Shown here: piece by piece, positions 17,694-26,219 of the stretch
Layout of the letters: each line of letters opens with the position of its first letter
Numbering within the stretch: the first letter of the stretch is position 1
From: an uncultured Olsenella sp.
GTDB lineage: Bacteria > Actinomycetota > Coriobacteriia > Coriobacteriales > Atopobiaceae
Assembly (NCBI GenBank): GCA_900316105.1
Contig: ONBR01000004.1
Coordinates: 1 to 64,000 of the forward strand
Direction: 5' to 3'
Length of the DNA: 64,000 bases
The notes under the pieces: generated by a model
Database searches by the model: none
What the model saw: the letters and a program-made list of their open reading frames with translations, nothing else
What the model was told of the DNA's origin: nothing
Made by a program: the position numbers and the translations under genes

Positions 17694-17787
17694 GGCGGGT
17701 CCTGGGCTTGCGCAGGCGCAGTTTCGCAGCGGCCGCGCCACGCGCGCTGCGAGAATGTCTGAGCACTGGGCAAACCCAGGATCCGCC
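17694..17787 (-). repeat. long-arm palindromic element (LAP family), copy B
   Basis: Arms 17694-17715 and 17766-17787 (22 nt, GU/mismatch at three positions) flank a 50-nt core. Read on the minus strand the core begins TGCTCAGACATTCTCGC and ends GAAACTGCGC. It begins 12 nt beyond the stop codon of the minus-strand BASS transporter gene. Its core differs from copy C at only about three positions. Confidence 0.8.
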
Positions 17788-17798
17788 CGCTCCGGAGC

Positions 17799-18746
17799 TT
17801 ACGAGGAGGCGAACCTCCTAGCCATCAGCCTGCCAAAGAGGGCTGCCATGAACTGCTGGAAGAAGGTCCCCGCCATCACGGGAAAGAGCGACCTCGCCGG
17901 CAGGTAGGCGGTCGCTATAACGGCACCGGCCGAGATGTTCTTCATAGCTGTTGTGAAGGTCATGCTGGCAAAGCGATCATCCGGTTGCCCCGTCACCGTC
18001 GGCAGGGCAAAGCCCAGGAAGAAGCCACCCACGCAGAAGATGCCCATGAGGACGATGATGCCCACCAGTTCTGGGTTCAGGTTTCGGACGAAAGGCGCGA
18101 TGTTTGTCGAGTTCGTGGTGATGATGACCAGAAGGAGGACCTTTGCCAGAGGCGCAAGGCGACGTCCCAGGACCTTCTTTCCCCAGCCGTCGGTCCTCTC
18201 GTTGACCAGAGTGCCCACGACCGTGGGCAGGGCAACGACCACCAGAAGCTGGGTCATCATCGAGCCCACGTCCACCGACACCGAGGTCCCCAGCAGAAGT
18301 CTCATAGTCACGGGCAGGGTGAAGGGGCAGATGACCGCCGAGATCAGGATGGCCGAGAGGGCCAGTGCAATGTCCCCCTCATACATACCCACCCACATGA
18401 TGCTTGAGCTTGCTATGGGCACACAGTACTCCAGGAGCACGCCAGCCATCACCTCGGGGTCACCGCCGACGAATATCCCCGCCACCAAGAAAACCAGAAT
18501 GGGCATGAATACGTGGGCAGTTCCCAGAATCAGGATAAGAGGAAGGGGCTGTCGAAAGGTCCGCCTCACATTGGAGAAGCGGTTGCCCAAGGCACCCTGG
18601 AAGGCCATGACCATGAACATGGGAGAGACCAGCGGAGTCAGCACCGAGAAGACCTGGGGGAAGGCGATGCCCAGGGCCAGGCAGCAGGGCATGATGTAAA
18701 CCATGTGCCTGCCGATTGCCCCGCCCAGTCTCTCCCAAGCATCCAT
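17799..18746 (-). CDS. bile acid:sodium symporter (BASS) family transporter
   Basis: 315 residues, about nine to ten hydrophobic segments, with the family's GVLLEYCVPIASSSIMW and ASMTFTTAMKNISAGAV segments (crossing-helix substrate/sodium region). BASS/ArsB-like proteins import organic anions such as bile acids, pantoate or other organic acids with Na+; the substrate here is unknown. It is monocistronic, convergent with the amino acid transporter operon and divergent from the HAD phosphatase gene. Confidence 0.8.
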   Translation of the reverse strand: MDAWERLGGAIGRHMVYIMPCCLALGIAFPQVFSVLTPLVSPMFMVMAFQGALGNRFSNVRRTFRQPLPLILILGTAHVFMPILVFLVAGIFVGGDPEVMAGVLLEYCVPIASSSIMWVGMYEGDIALALSAILISAVICPFTLPVTMRLLLGTSVSVDVGSMMTQLLVVVALPTVVGTLVNERTDGWGKKVLGRRLAPLAKVLLLVIITTNSTNIAPFVRNLNPELVGIIVLMGIFCVGGFFLGFALPTVTGQPDDRFASMTFTTAMKNISAGAVIATAYLPARSLFPVMAGTFFQQFMAALFGRLMARRFASS

Positions 18747-18900
18747 GCCGTGCCTCTCCCCTGCTCCTCAGACGAACTTTCAAGCCTAGTATTTCTACAC
18801 CTTGTGGAGCGAAGGACGCCAGAAGTTGGTAGGTCGGTAACCTGGCTATCATTAAAGTCGCAAAAAGCACCTGAACCCCAAAGCGGAGGAGACTGACCAC

Positions 18901-19725
18901 ATGGCAGCATACAAGATCGTCGCAAGCGATATGGACCAGACCTTCCTGGACGACCAACACCAGATTCCCCAAACCAACGTCGATGCCATCCGTCGCATGC
19001 GCGAGCTCGGCTGCCTCTTTGTTCCCGCCTCTGGCAGGTCCTATCCCTCGGTCATGAACTCGCTCCGCAGCCTTCCCAAGGACCTTTTGGAGGGCTCCTA
19101 CCTCATCTCCTACAACGGCGGCTGCATCAACCGCATTGGCGAGGACAAACCCATCGTCTCCCACTCACTCCCCTTCGAGCGCGTGCGCACCCTTTGGGAA
19201 TACGGTATGAGGCTGGGCATCTGCATGCACGTCTATGCCGTCGAGGGCACGCTCTGGATCTTTAACATGACGCCCGAGGAGTACGACTACGTGGAGGGTC
19301 ACGACAGGTACATCGACTGCCACGAGACATCGCTCGACTTTGTCCGTGACATCCCCCTGGCAAAGATCCTCTACGTCCTGCCGGGTCAGAATGACAAGCT
19401 CCACGAGATTAGGGCCGCCATGCCCGACGAGCTCGTCGAGGGGGCGGACACCACCTATTCCTCCCAGCGCTACCTGGAATTCATTCCCCAGGGCACCTCA
19501 AAGGGAAATGGCCTCCTCCAGCTGGCCGACTACCTGGGCGTCGACCACTCCCAGACCATAGCCTGCGGTGACGCCGGGAACGACATCACCATGATTCGCT
19601 CCGCCGGCCAGGGTGTGGTCGTGGCAAACGGCGACACCGTGGTAAAGGAAGCCGCTGACTACGTAGCCACCTCGACCTGCAACGACGGTGTCCTAAAAGA
19701 GGTAGTGGACCACTTCCTGGCGTAG
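18901..19725 (+). CDS. Cof-type HAD-IIB family phosphatase
   Basis: 274 residues. HAD motif I is DMDQTFLDD (residues 10-18), motif II is PASGRS, motif III Lys is in PQGTSKGNGL, and motif IV is ACGDAGNDITMI. The C2 cap between motifs II and III marks the Cof/IIB subfamily, which dephosphorylates sugar phosphates, FMN, PLP and similar metabolites in the cytosol. GGAGGAG lies about 9 nt before the ATG. A GC-rich hairpin with no U-tract (about 19727-19750) follows. Confidence 0.88.
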   Translation: MAAYKIVASDMDQTFLDDQHQIPQTNVDAIRRMRELGCLFVPASGRSYPSVMNSLRSLPKDLLEGSYLISYNGGCINRIGEDKPIVSHSLPFERVRTLWEYGMRLGICMHVYAVEGTLWIFNMTPEEYDYVEGHDRYIDCHETSLDFVRDIPLAKILYVLPGQNDKLHEIRAAMPDELVEGADTTYSSQRYLEFIPQGTSKGNGLLQLADYLGVDHSQTIACGDAGNDITMIRSAGQGVVVANGDTVVKEAADYVATSTCNDGVLKEVVDHFLA

Positions 19726-19823
19726 AAGCGATGCGACGCCGAAGGCGCCGCAAGCATACTTAGCCATCAACTTATAAAAATAGCTGTGGCGTCAATGGCA
19801 CCACGGGCTAATCCCCCCAGCAC

Positions 19824-19851
19824 GGGGCGCGCGAAGCGCGCGCCATTCTCC
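19824..19851. repeat. second dispersed repeat family, copy 1
   Basis: GGGGCGCGCGAAGCGCGCGC followed by CATTCTCC: a short GC-rich palindrome with a conserved CCATTCTCC tail. The same unit recurs at 49181-49207. In both places it lies 50-90 nt from a long-arm palindrome (copies C and G), so the two may travel together. Confidence 0.6.
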
Positions 19852-19898
19852 CTCCCCCGCAGACAGACCCGCGACGGGGCGAATTCCTGCTTTGGGCA

Positions 19899-19992
19899 GG
19901 CCGCGTCGGCCTTTGCCCAGGCGCAGTTTCGCAGCGGCCGCGCAAAGCGCGCCGCGAGAATGTCTGAGCACTGGGCAAAGGCCGACGCGGCC
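19899..19992 (-). repeat. long-arm palindromic element (LAP family), copy C
   Basis: A perfect 22-bp pair of arms (19899-19920 and 19971-19992), extended outward with gaps by TGGG/CCCA and CCTGC/GCAGG. The 50-nt core is nearly identical to copy B. This is the only copy not directly behind a gene in the common orientation: the HAD gene ends 174 nt upstream on the other strand. The intergenic stretch 19726-20074 holds only this element, the repeat at 19824 and their spacers. Confidence 0.8.
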
Positions 19993-20074
19993 CCCCAGCA
20001 GGTCTCGCTCCGTCGCTCTGTGCAATCGTCCCATGGTTTTGTCTTCTCATTGGCTGCATTTTGTCTAAATCACT

Positions 20075-20104
20075 TTGAAAGAACCCCACATATGGGGGTA
20101 AAAT
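20075..20104 (+). promoter_or_regulatory. promoter and candidate operator of the suf operon
   Basis: TTGAAA (20075-20080) and TAAAAT (20099-20104) with an 18-nt spacer. An inverted repeat ACCCC-acatatG-GGGGT fills the spacer, the position expected for a repressor operator. The leader RNA (about 95 nt) contains a CTCCACG/CGTGGAG stem (20107-20137). The Rrf2 protein encoded at the end of the operon is the obvious candidate regulator; this is inference. Confidence 0.6.
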
Positions 20105-20205
20105 CCCTCCACGGAAGTAGGAATTATCCGCGTGGAGCGCCCCGTCATCCCTGGCACCCCACGCGTTCTTACGGAGAGAATCGTTTCATTCAAGGAGAGG
20201 CAACT

Positions 20206-20976
20206 ATGTCCGACAAGCTGCTAGACATCACCGGGCTCTCGGCGGGGACCGAGGACAAGCCCATTCTGAAGGGCATCAACCTGAGCGTTGGCGCAGGCGA
20301 GACCCACGTCCTCATGGGACCCAACGGCGCCGGCAAGTCCACGCTCGGCCACGTGATCATGGGCGACCCCATCTACAAGGTCTCCCAGGGCACCATCAGC
20401 TTCGACGGCCAGGACGTCACCGCCCTCGGCCCCGACAAACGTTCCCTGGCCGGCATCTTCCTCTCCTACCAGGCCCCCGTCGAGGTCCCCGGCGTCCCTC
20501 TGTACAGCTTCCTGCGCACCATCACCCAGATGCGTCCCGAGCTCAAGATGAACGCCCGCAAGTTCCGCAAGCGCATCGCCGAGATCTCGGAGCAGCTCTC
20601 CATCCCCGATGACTTCCTGACCCGCGAGCTCAACGTCGGCTTCTCCGGCGGAGAGAAGAAGAAGATCGAGATGCTCCAGCTCCTTCTTCTCCGTCCCAAG
20701 CTAGCCATCCTGGACGAGACTGACTCCGGTCTGGACGTCGATGCCCTCACCATCGTCTCCCGTGCCATCGAGGCCTATCGTGCCGACTGCGACGGTGCCC
20801 TCCTTATGATCACCCACAACACCCGCATCCTCGAGAAGCTCGATGTCGACCGCACCCACGTGATGGTCAAGGGCGAGCTCGTGGCCGACGGCCCCGCCTC
20901 CCTGATCGACGACATCGACGCAAACGGCTTCGGTCGCTTCATCACGACTGCCGAGGACGAGAAGGTCGAGGCATAA
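20206..20976 (+). CDS. sufC: Fe-S cluster assembly ATPase SufC
   Basis: 256 residues from the ATG at 20206, preceded by AAGGAGAGG; the frame is open further upstream but that part runs through repeat DNA. Walker A is GPNGAGKST, the signature is FSGGEKKKIEMLQ (the non-canonical form seen in SufC), and Walker B is AILDETDSGLD. SufC is the cytosolic ABC-type ATPase of the SufBCD scaffold that builds Fe-S clusters. It is first in sufC-B-D-S-U-rrf2 with 1-nt or overlapping junctions. The operon lacks sufA and sufE; SufU replaces SufE, as in other Gram-positives. Confidence 0.95.
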   Translation: MSDKLLDITGLSAGTEDKPILKGINLSVGAGETHVLMGPNGAGKSTLGHVIMGDPIYKVSQGTISFDGQDVTALGPDKRSLAGIFLSYQAPVEVPGVPLYSFLRTITQMRPELKMNARKFRKRIAEISEQLSIPDDFLTRELNVGFSGGEKKKIEMLQLLLLRPKLAILDETDSGLDVDALTIVSRAIEAYRADCDGALLMITHNTRILEKLDVDRTHVMVKGELVADGPASLIDDIDANGFGRFITTAEDEKVEA

Positions 20977-20977
20977 G

Positions 20978-22450
20978 TTGAGCGATACGCAGAACAAGAC
21001 GGCGGAGGACCTTGCCTTTGCCAAGCAGGAGGTGGACGACAAGGGCCGCTCCAAGGTGGCAGACGTCGACCGCTCCCTCTATGACTTCAAGATGTCCGAG
21101 GAGGGCTACGAGCGCTACGCCGATGGTCTGACCCCCGACATCGTCCGTTCCATCTCCGAGAAGAAGTCCGAGCCCCAGTGGATGTTGGACATGCGTCTGA
21201 AAGCCCTCGAGGTCTATCACGACATGGACATGGCCGACAACTGGGGTCCTGACACCTCCGGCCTGGACATGGACCACATCTCCACCTATGTCTCCGCAGG
21301 CACCAAGCAGGCCAAGGACTGGAACGATGTCCCCAAGGACATCAAGGACACCTTTGAACGCCTGGGCATCCCCGAGGCCGAGCGCGAGAGCCTGGCCGGC
21401 GTCGGCGCCCAGTACGACTCCGAAATCGTCTATCACAACATGCGCGAGGAGGTCGCCAAGTCCGGCGTCATCTACACCACCATCGAGGACGCCCTGCACG
21501 ACCCTCAGTGGGAGCCCGTGGTACACGAGTACTTCGGCACCCTCATTCCCATGCGTGACCACAAGTTCGCGGCCCTCCACTACGCCGTTTGGTCGGGTGG
21601 CTCCTTCGTCTACGTCCCCAAGGGCGTCCGTGTGGACTACCCCCTGCAATCCTATTTCCGTCTGAACGCCCAGGGCGCCGGCCAGTTCGAGCACACCCTG
21701 ATCATCGTCGAGGAGGGCGCCGACCTCCACTTCATCGAGGGATGCTCCGCACCCAAGTACTACGAGGCAAACCTCCACGCCGGTGCCGTTGAGCTCTTCG
21801 TGAAGGATGGCGCACGCCTGCGTTACTCCACGATTGAGAACTGGTCAAAGAACATGTACAACCTCAACACCAAGCGTGCGACCGTCGGTAAGGACGCAAA
21901 GATGGAGTGGGTCTCGGGCTCCTTCGGTAGTCATGTCTCCTACCTCTACCCCACCACGATCCTCCAGGGTGCCAACTCCACCTGCGAGTTCACCGGCATC
22001 ACCTTTGCCGGCGCCACCCAGGACCTGGACACTGGTTGCAAGGTCGTCCTCAACGGTGCCAACACCAAGGCCTCGGTGGAGACCAAGTCCATCTCCAAGG
22101 ACGGCGGCAGGAACACCTTCCGCTCCTCCGTCGTGGTGGGCCGCCATGCCGACAATGCCCGCGCCACGGTGAGCTGCCAGTCCCTGATGCTCGATGACAT
22201 CAGCCGTTCCGACACCATTCCCGCCATGGACGTCCGCAACAACACTGCATCCGTGGGTCACGAGGCCACCATCGGCCGCATCTCTGACGAGACGGTCCTC
22301 TACTTGATGAGTCGTGGCTGCTCCGAGCAGGAGGCTCGCTCTATGGTCGTCAACGGCTTCGCAAACCCGGTCTCGAAGGAGCTCCCCCTGGAGTACGCCG
22401 TCGAGATGAACAACCTGATCAAGCTCGAGATGGAAGGGGCGATTGGCTAG
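20978..22450 (+). CDS. sufB: Fe-S cluster assembly scaffold protein SufB
   Basis: 490 residues from a TTG start one nucleotide after the sufC stop; no better in-frame start exists, so re-initiation is likely. Hallmarks are YYSEIVYH-like QYDSEIVYHNMREE, YVPKGVRVDYPLQSYFRLN, the beta-helix core, and RNNTASVGHEATIGRISDE near the C-terminus. SufB is the subunit on which the nascent cluster is built, with SufC and SufD. Length and motifs are normal for the family. Confidence 0.95.
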   Translation: MSDTQNKTAEDLAFAKQEVDDKGRSKVADVDRSLYDFKMSEEGYERYADGLTPDIVRSISEKKSEPQWMLDMRLKALEVYHDMDMADNWGPDTSGLDMDHISTYVSAGTKQAKDWNDVPKDIKDTFERLGIPEAERESLAGVGAQYDSEIVYHNMREEVAKSGVIYTTIEDALHDPQWEPVVHEYFGTLIPMRDHKFAALHYAVWSGGSFVYVPKGVRVDYPLQSYFRLNAQGAGQFEHTLIIVEEGADLHFIEGCSAPKYYEANLHAGAVELFVKDGARLRYSTIENWSKNMYNLNTKRATVGKDAKMEWVSGSFGSHVSYLYPTTILQGANSTCEFTGITFAGATQDLDTGCKVVLNGANTKASVETKSISKDGGRNTFRSSVVVGRHADNARATVSCQSLMLDDISRSDTIPAMDVRNNTASVGHEATIGRISDETVLYLMSRGCSEQEARSMVVNGFANPVSKELPLEYAVEMNNLIKLEMEGAIG

Positions 22451-23629
22451 ATGGCAGACACCACCGCACAGGCGATGACCACCCTCGCCCACGTGAACGT
22501 ACCCCCCGCGCAGACCTGGAACTACCTGCGCATCAATGACATAAAGCTCGAGGTTCCCAAGCCCGACTCCAAGGGTGACGTGCCCGCGCGCCTGCCTGAG
22601 CTCTTTGGACGTATTCCCGCTGGCATCGGCAACGAGGCCGTAAGCTGGATCGAGCACATGGCGGGAGACTCCCACTACGTCGAGGTCCCACGCGGCACTG
22701 TCCGTCAGAGCCCCATCGTCGCCGTCTCCACCGCAGAGACCGGCGACGTCGCCGACACGGGCGTCAACGTCCGCGAGGGAGCCGAGGCAACGGTCATCAT
22801 GGTAAGCCGCACCAGCAACGGCCCCATGGTAGAGTCCTCCGATGTGGACGAGTCCGCAAAGGCACCAGTCGACCCCGCAACCTCCGTCTCCGCAAACCTC
22901 ATGCGCATCAATGTCGAGCGCGGCGCCAAGCTTCACGTTCTGGAGTTTGTTGCCCTGGACGATGCCCACACCCACATCGATGGCCTGGGCATCTCGGCTG
23001 CAGAGGGCGCCGAGGTGGATGTCCGCCAGTACGCCCTGGGAGGCGCAAAGGTCGCCATGGGCCTGGGCGTTGACCTCTTTGGAAATAGCTCTCGTCTCCA
23101 GCTGGACACCCGCTACTTTGCCCATCAAAAGAACGTCCTGGACATCAACCACGCCGTCTACCAGCGCGGTCGTCTGACCCGCGCCGACATCGTTTCCCAG
23201 GGACTCCTGGCCGACGCCGCTCACAAGACCATGCGAGAGACCATCGACCTCCAGCACGGGGCAAAGGGTTCCAAGGGCAACGAGACAGAGACCGTCTTGG
23301 TCGAGGGCGACGAGGTCGTAAACAAGACCCTGCCCGTCATCCTCTGCGACGAGGACGACGTAGCCGGCAACCACGGTGCCTCCATCGGCTCCATCAGCCC
23401 CGAGCAGGAGATCTACCTGCAGGACCGTGGCCTCAGCGAGGACCAGATCACCAAGCTCTTTGCCCGCGCCATCTTTGATGACGCCTTCATCCACGCAGGA
23501 TCCGACGAGGCCATCGGCGCCATTCTGGACCGTGCCGAGACGGTGCTGGGCCAGGACACGGCCGTCGACATGAGCGAGGGCCTGGGCCTGTCGCTTGACG
23601 ACATCAAGAGCGAGGAGGACTTCGACTAA
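22451..23629 (+). CDS. sufD: SufBD-family Fe-S assembly protein SufD
   Basis: 392 residues; the ATG directly follows the sufB stop. It shares the SufB/D beta-helix core, with the C-terminal ISPEQEIYLQDRGLSEDQI and LFARAIFDDA segments. SufD pairs with SufB and SufC in the SufBC2D complex and is needed for iron entry. Its stop overlaps the sufS start (TAATG). Confidence 0.92.
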   Translation: MADTTAQAMTTLAHVNVPPAQTWNYLRINDIKLEVPKPDSKGDVPARLPELFGRIPAGIGNEAVSWIEHMAGDSHYVEVPRGTVRQSPIVAVSTAETGDVADTGVNVREGAEATVIMVSRTSNGPMVESSDVDESAKAPVDPATSVSANLMRINVERGAKLHVLEFVALDDAHTHIDGLGISAAEGAEVDVRQYALGGAKVAMGLGVDLFGNSSRLQLDTRYFAHQKNVLDINHAVYQRGRLTRADIVSQGLLADAAHKTMRETIDLQHGAKGSKGNETETVLVEGDEVVNKTLPVILCDEDDVAGNHGASIGSISPEQEIYLQDRGLSEDQITKLFARAIFDDAFIHAGSDEAIGAILDRAETVLGQDTAVDMSEGLGLSLDDIKSEEDFD

Positions 23630-24894
23630 TGCTGACTGCCGAAGAGCTCAAGGACATCGAGCAGAACCCCTACAAGCAGGACTTCCCCCTGCTGGCGCAG
23701 AACCCTGACATCGCGTTTCTGGACTCTGCCGCCACGGCGCAGCGTCCCGAGCTCGTCTTGGACGCCCAGAAGCGCTTCTACGAGACCATGAACGCCAATC
23801 CCCTGCGCGGTCTCTACCGCCTGTCCGTCGCGGCCACTGAGGCCATCGACGACGCCCGCGCCCGCATCGCCTCCTTCATCGGAGCCTTGGATGAGGGTGG
23901 CAAACCCCAGGCAAGCCAGATCGTCTTTACCCGCAACACCTCCGAGTCCCTCAACCTCGTGGCCAACAGCCTGGGTCGCTCGGTCCTGGAGCCAGGCGAC
24001 GAGGTGGTCATCTCCATCATGGAGCACCACTCCAACCTCATCCCCTGGCAGCAGGTCTGCGCAGCCACTGGAGCAAAGCTCGTCTACCTGCGTCTGAACG
24101 ACCAGTACGAGATTACTCCCGAGGAGATCGAGGCAAAGATCGGTCCCAAGGCAAAGATCGTCTCCGTGACCCAGGTCTCCAACGTCCTGGGCACCCAGAC
24201 CGACATCCCCGCCATAGCCAAACGTGCCCACCAGATGGGTGCCTACATGGTCGTGGATGGTGCCCAGGGCGCTCCCCACGTAAAGACCGACGTCCGCGAG
24301 CTGGACTGTGACCTCTACGCGCTCTCTGCCCACAAGATGGGCGGTCCCATGGGCATCGGTGTCCTCTGGGGAAAGAAGGACATCCTCGACGCAATGCCTC
24401 CCTTCCTGACTGGCGGCGAGATGATCGACTCCGTGACGGAGACCGACGCCGTCTGGGCCCCCGTCCCCCAGAAGTTCGAGGCGGGCACCCAGGACGCCGC
24501 TGGCACCTACGCCTTTGGCGCTGCCATCGACTACCTGCAGGACAAGGGCATGGATGCCCTTGAGGAGCGCGAGCGCGAGCTTGCCTGCTACCTCACGGAC
24601 AACCTGGCGGCCCTGGACTTCGTGGACGTGATTGGCCCTGCCGACGGCAGGAAGCATGTGGGCGCCGTCTCCTTCAACGTCCACGGTGTGCATCCCCACG
24701 ACGTTGCCTCGATCCTGGACGGATCGGGCGTCTGCATTCGCGCCGGCCATCACTGCGCCCAGCCCCTCCTCGCCTACCTGGACGTGCAGATGGGCTCCAC
24801 CTGCCGTGCCAGCGTAGCCTTCTACAACGACAAGCAGGACATCGACCGCCTGGTCGAGGGCCTCAAGATGGTTTGGAGTGTCTTCAATGGATAA
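23629..24894 (+). CDS. sufS: cysteine desulfurase SufS
   Basis: 421 residues, PLP-dependent group II desulfurase. The PLP-Lys is in YALSAHKMGGPMGIG and the persulfide-forming Cys is in RAGHHCAQP. VDGAQGAPH contains the cofactor-binding Asp/Gln. It takes sulfur from L-cysteine and hands it to SufU encoded next. TAATG coupling joins it to sufD and its 3' end overlaps sufU by 8 nt. Confidence 0.95.
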   Translation: MLTAEELKDIEQNPYKQDFPLLAQNPDIAFLDSAATAQRPELVLDAQKRFYETMNANPLRGLYRLSVAATEAIDDARARIASFIGALDEGGKPQASQIVFTRNTSESLNLVANSLGRSVLEPGDEVVISIMEHHSNLIPWQQVCAATGAKLVYLRLNDQYEITPEEIEAKIGPKAKIVSVTQVSNVLGTQTDIPAIAKRAHQMGAYMVVDGAQGAPHVKTDVRELDCDLYALSAHKMGGPMGIGVLWGKKDILDAMPPFLTGGEMIDSVTETDAVWAPVPQKFEAGTQDAAGTYAFGAAIDYLQDKGMDALEERERELACYLTDNLAALDFVDVIGPADGRKHVGAVSFNVHGVHPHDVASILDGSGVCIRAGHHCAQPLLAYLDVQMGSTCRASVAFYNDKQDIDRLVEGLKMVWSVFNG

Positions 24895-25345
24895 CAAGGC
24901 AGCCGGCGTCACCGGCCTCTACAACCCCGAGTTCATGGACCACGTCCAGCACCCGGACTACAAGTATCAGATGGACGACGCCACCTACACCCACGAGGGC
25001 GTCAATCCCTCCTGTGGCGACGAGCTGACCTTCTCGGTCCGCATGGCAGACGACGGCACCATCGACGAGGCGGCCTACCAGGGGCACGGCTGCGCCATCA
25101 GCCAGGCCTCCGCAGACATGATGAGCGACCTCATGGTGGGCAAGACCCCCGAGGAGGCCATCAAGCTCTGCAAGCTCTTTGGCCAGATGGTCCGCGGCGA
25201 GGAGAGCGACGACGATATCCTGGACGAGCTTGAGGACGCCGCCATGCTCAAGGACATTAGTCACATGCCCGCGCGCGTCAAGTGCGCCGAGCTGGCCTGG
25301 CGTACTCTCGAGGAGATGCTCGAGGCCCAGGGCCAGCAGGCATAG
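24887..25345 (+). CDS. sufU: Zn-dependent sulfurtransferase SufU
   Basis: 152 residues from the ATG at 24887 (GGAG 8 nt upstream; a GTG three codons earlier is less likely). NPSCGDEL, GHGCAISQAS and the late PARVKCAELAW supply the three Cys, and an Asp, that bind zinc and accept sulfur in SufU. It relays persulfide sulfur from SufS to SufBCD. The 21-residue insertion typical of SufU relative to IscU (LMVGKTPEEA...) is present. Confidence 0.93.
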   Translation: MDNKAAGVTGLYNPEFMDHVQHPDYKYQMDDATYTHEGVNPSCGDELTFSVRMADDGTIDEAAYQGHGCAISQASADMMSDLMVGKTPEEAIKLCKLFGQMVRGEESDDDILDELEDAAMLKDISHMPARVKCAELAWRTLEEMLEAQGQQA

Positions 25346-25361
25346 GAACGGAGCGAAAACC

Positions 25362-25796
25362 ATGTCAGGGATGTTCTCGACAAAGGGGCGTTACGCCCTG
25401 CGCATCATGGGAGACCTTGCTGCCCACGAAGGTGGTTGGGTGTCCCTGGGTGACATCGCAAAGAGGCAGGGCATCTCTCGCAAGTACCTGGACCAGATCG
25501 TCTCGCTCATGCACAAGGCGGGCTACGTGGAGTCCATGCGCGGCAAGGGTGGTGGCTACCGTCTGACCAGGAAGCCCGAGGAGTACACGCTGGGCATGAT
25601 CCTGCGTGCGGCCGAGGGCTCCCTGGCCCCTGTCTCCTGCCTGGACTGCTCCAACGACGAGATCTGCCCCAACATCATCAACTGCCCCACCGTGGGCGTC
25701 TGGCGCGACCTGGGAGCACTGACGGCCGAGTATCTGGACAGCAAGACCCTGGCCGACATCATCGAACCGATGCCGCCAAAGAAGACGCAGAAATAG
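25362..25796 (+). CDS. Rrf2/IscR-type transcriptional regulator
   Basis: 144 residues from the ATG at 25362. The N-terminal winged helix (MFSTKGRYALRIMGDLA, ISRKYLDQIVSLM, GKGGGYRL) is characteristic of Rrf2 proteins. A cysteine cluster CLDCSNDEICPNIINC (about residues 90-105) corresponds to the Fe-S ligand loop of IscR, here with four Cys. Lying last in the suf operon, it is probably an Fe-S-sensing autoregulator of the operon. Two hairpin terminators follow. Confidence 0.9.
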   Translation: MSGMFSTKGRYALRIMGDLAAHEGGWVSLGDIAKRQGISRKYLDQIVSLMHKAGYVESMRGKGGGYRLTRKPEEYTLGMILRAAEGSLAPVSCLDCSNDEICPNIINCPTVGVWRDLGALTAEYLDSKTLADIIEPMPPKKTQK

Positions 25797-25810
25797 GCGA
25801 CTGTCGCGAG

Positions 25811-25829
25811 GGGGATAGATCCCCTTTTT
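25811..25829 (+). terminator. intrinsic terminator 1 of the suf operon
   Basis: GGGGA-TAGA-TCCCC followed by TTTTTG, 15 nt after the rrf2 stop codon. Confidence 0.7.
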
Positions 25830-25858
25830 GCGATTGCTTGTGTACAAGCCATTTGTTT

Positions 25859-25892
25859 GGGCTGCCCTCCAAATAATCGGGGCAGCCCTTCT
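25859..25892 (+). terminator. intrinsic terminator 2 of the suf operon
   Basis: Perfect 9-bp stem GGGCTGCCC/GGGCAGCCC (25859-25867, 25880-25888) with a 12-nt loop, followed by TTCTTTG. Confidence 0.8.
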
Positions 25893-25910
25893 TTGTCACG
25901 ATTACCGAAT

Positions 25911-25954
25911 GCGCGACTTCACCGCATGTGGAACGCGCGACTTCACCGCATGTG
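25911..25954. repeat. direct repeat, two copies of a 20-mer
   Basis: GCGCGACTTCACCGCATGTG occurs at 25911-25930 and again at 25935-25954, separated by GAAC (24-nt period). There are only two copies, so this is not a CRISPR array. Function unknown. Confidence 0.8.
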
Positions 25955-26002
25955 AGGAATATTCTCTGGCAGAAATTTCGAAATTGTGAATAGGTACTTT
26001 GG

Positions 26003-26113
26003 GGGGGTCAGCTCCTACTCCGCATTCGAGCTTTCTGTCAAAATTCCCAACTGGGAAAATGTCGCTCGTTATCGATTTTTCCCGTTCGAGTGCGGAGCAA
26101 ATCCCAGACCCCC
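26003..26113. other. long structured element with mutually exclusive hairpins
   Basis: Outer stem GGGGGTC/GACCCCC (26003-26009, 26107-26113), then CTCCGCATTCGAG against TTCGAGTGCGGAG (26018-26030, 26085-26097; wobble pairs allowed). Inside, GGGAA (26053-26057) can pair either with TTCCC at 26044 or, as GGGAAAA, with TTTTTCCC at 26076, so two alternative folds exist. It lies between the convergent rrf2 and yaaA genes with no reading frame of quality across it. It could be a small RNA or the remains of a mobile element. Confidence 0.45.
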
Positions 26114-26219
26114 AATAGAGCCTGCATATTTTATGGCCGCATTTTCATATAATCGCATCTACGGACATTCCTCTGCAACATATCGAGGACTGCAGGTCAT
26201 GCCCCCTAGCCAACATGCG

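Noticed and set aside
21845..24912. Long antisense frames opposite sufB, sufD and sufS
   Set aside because: All are shadows of strongly conserved SUF genes with continuous codon bias on the plus strand.
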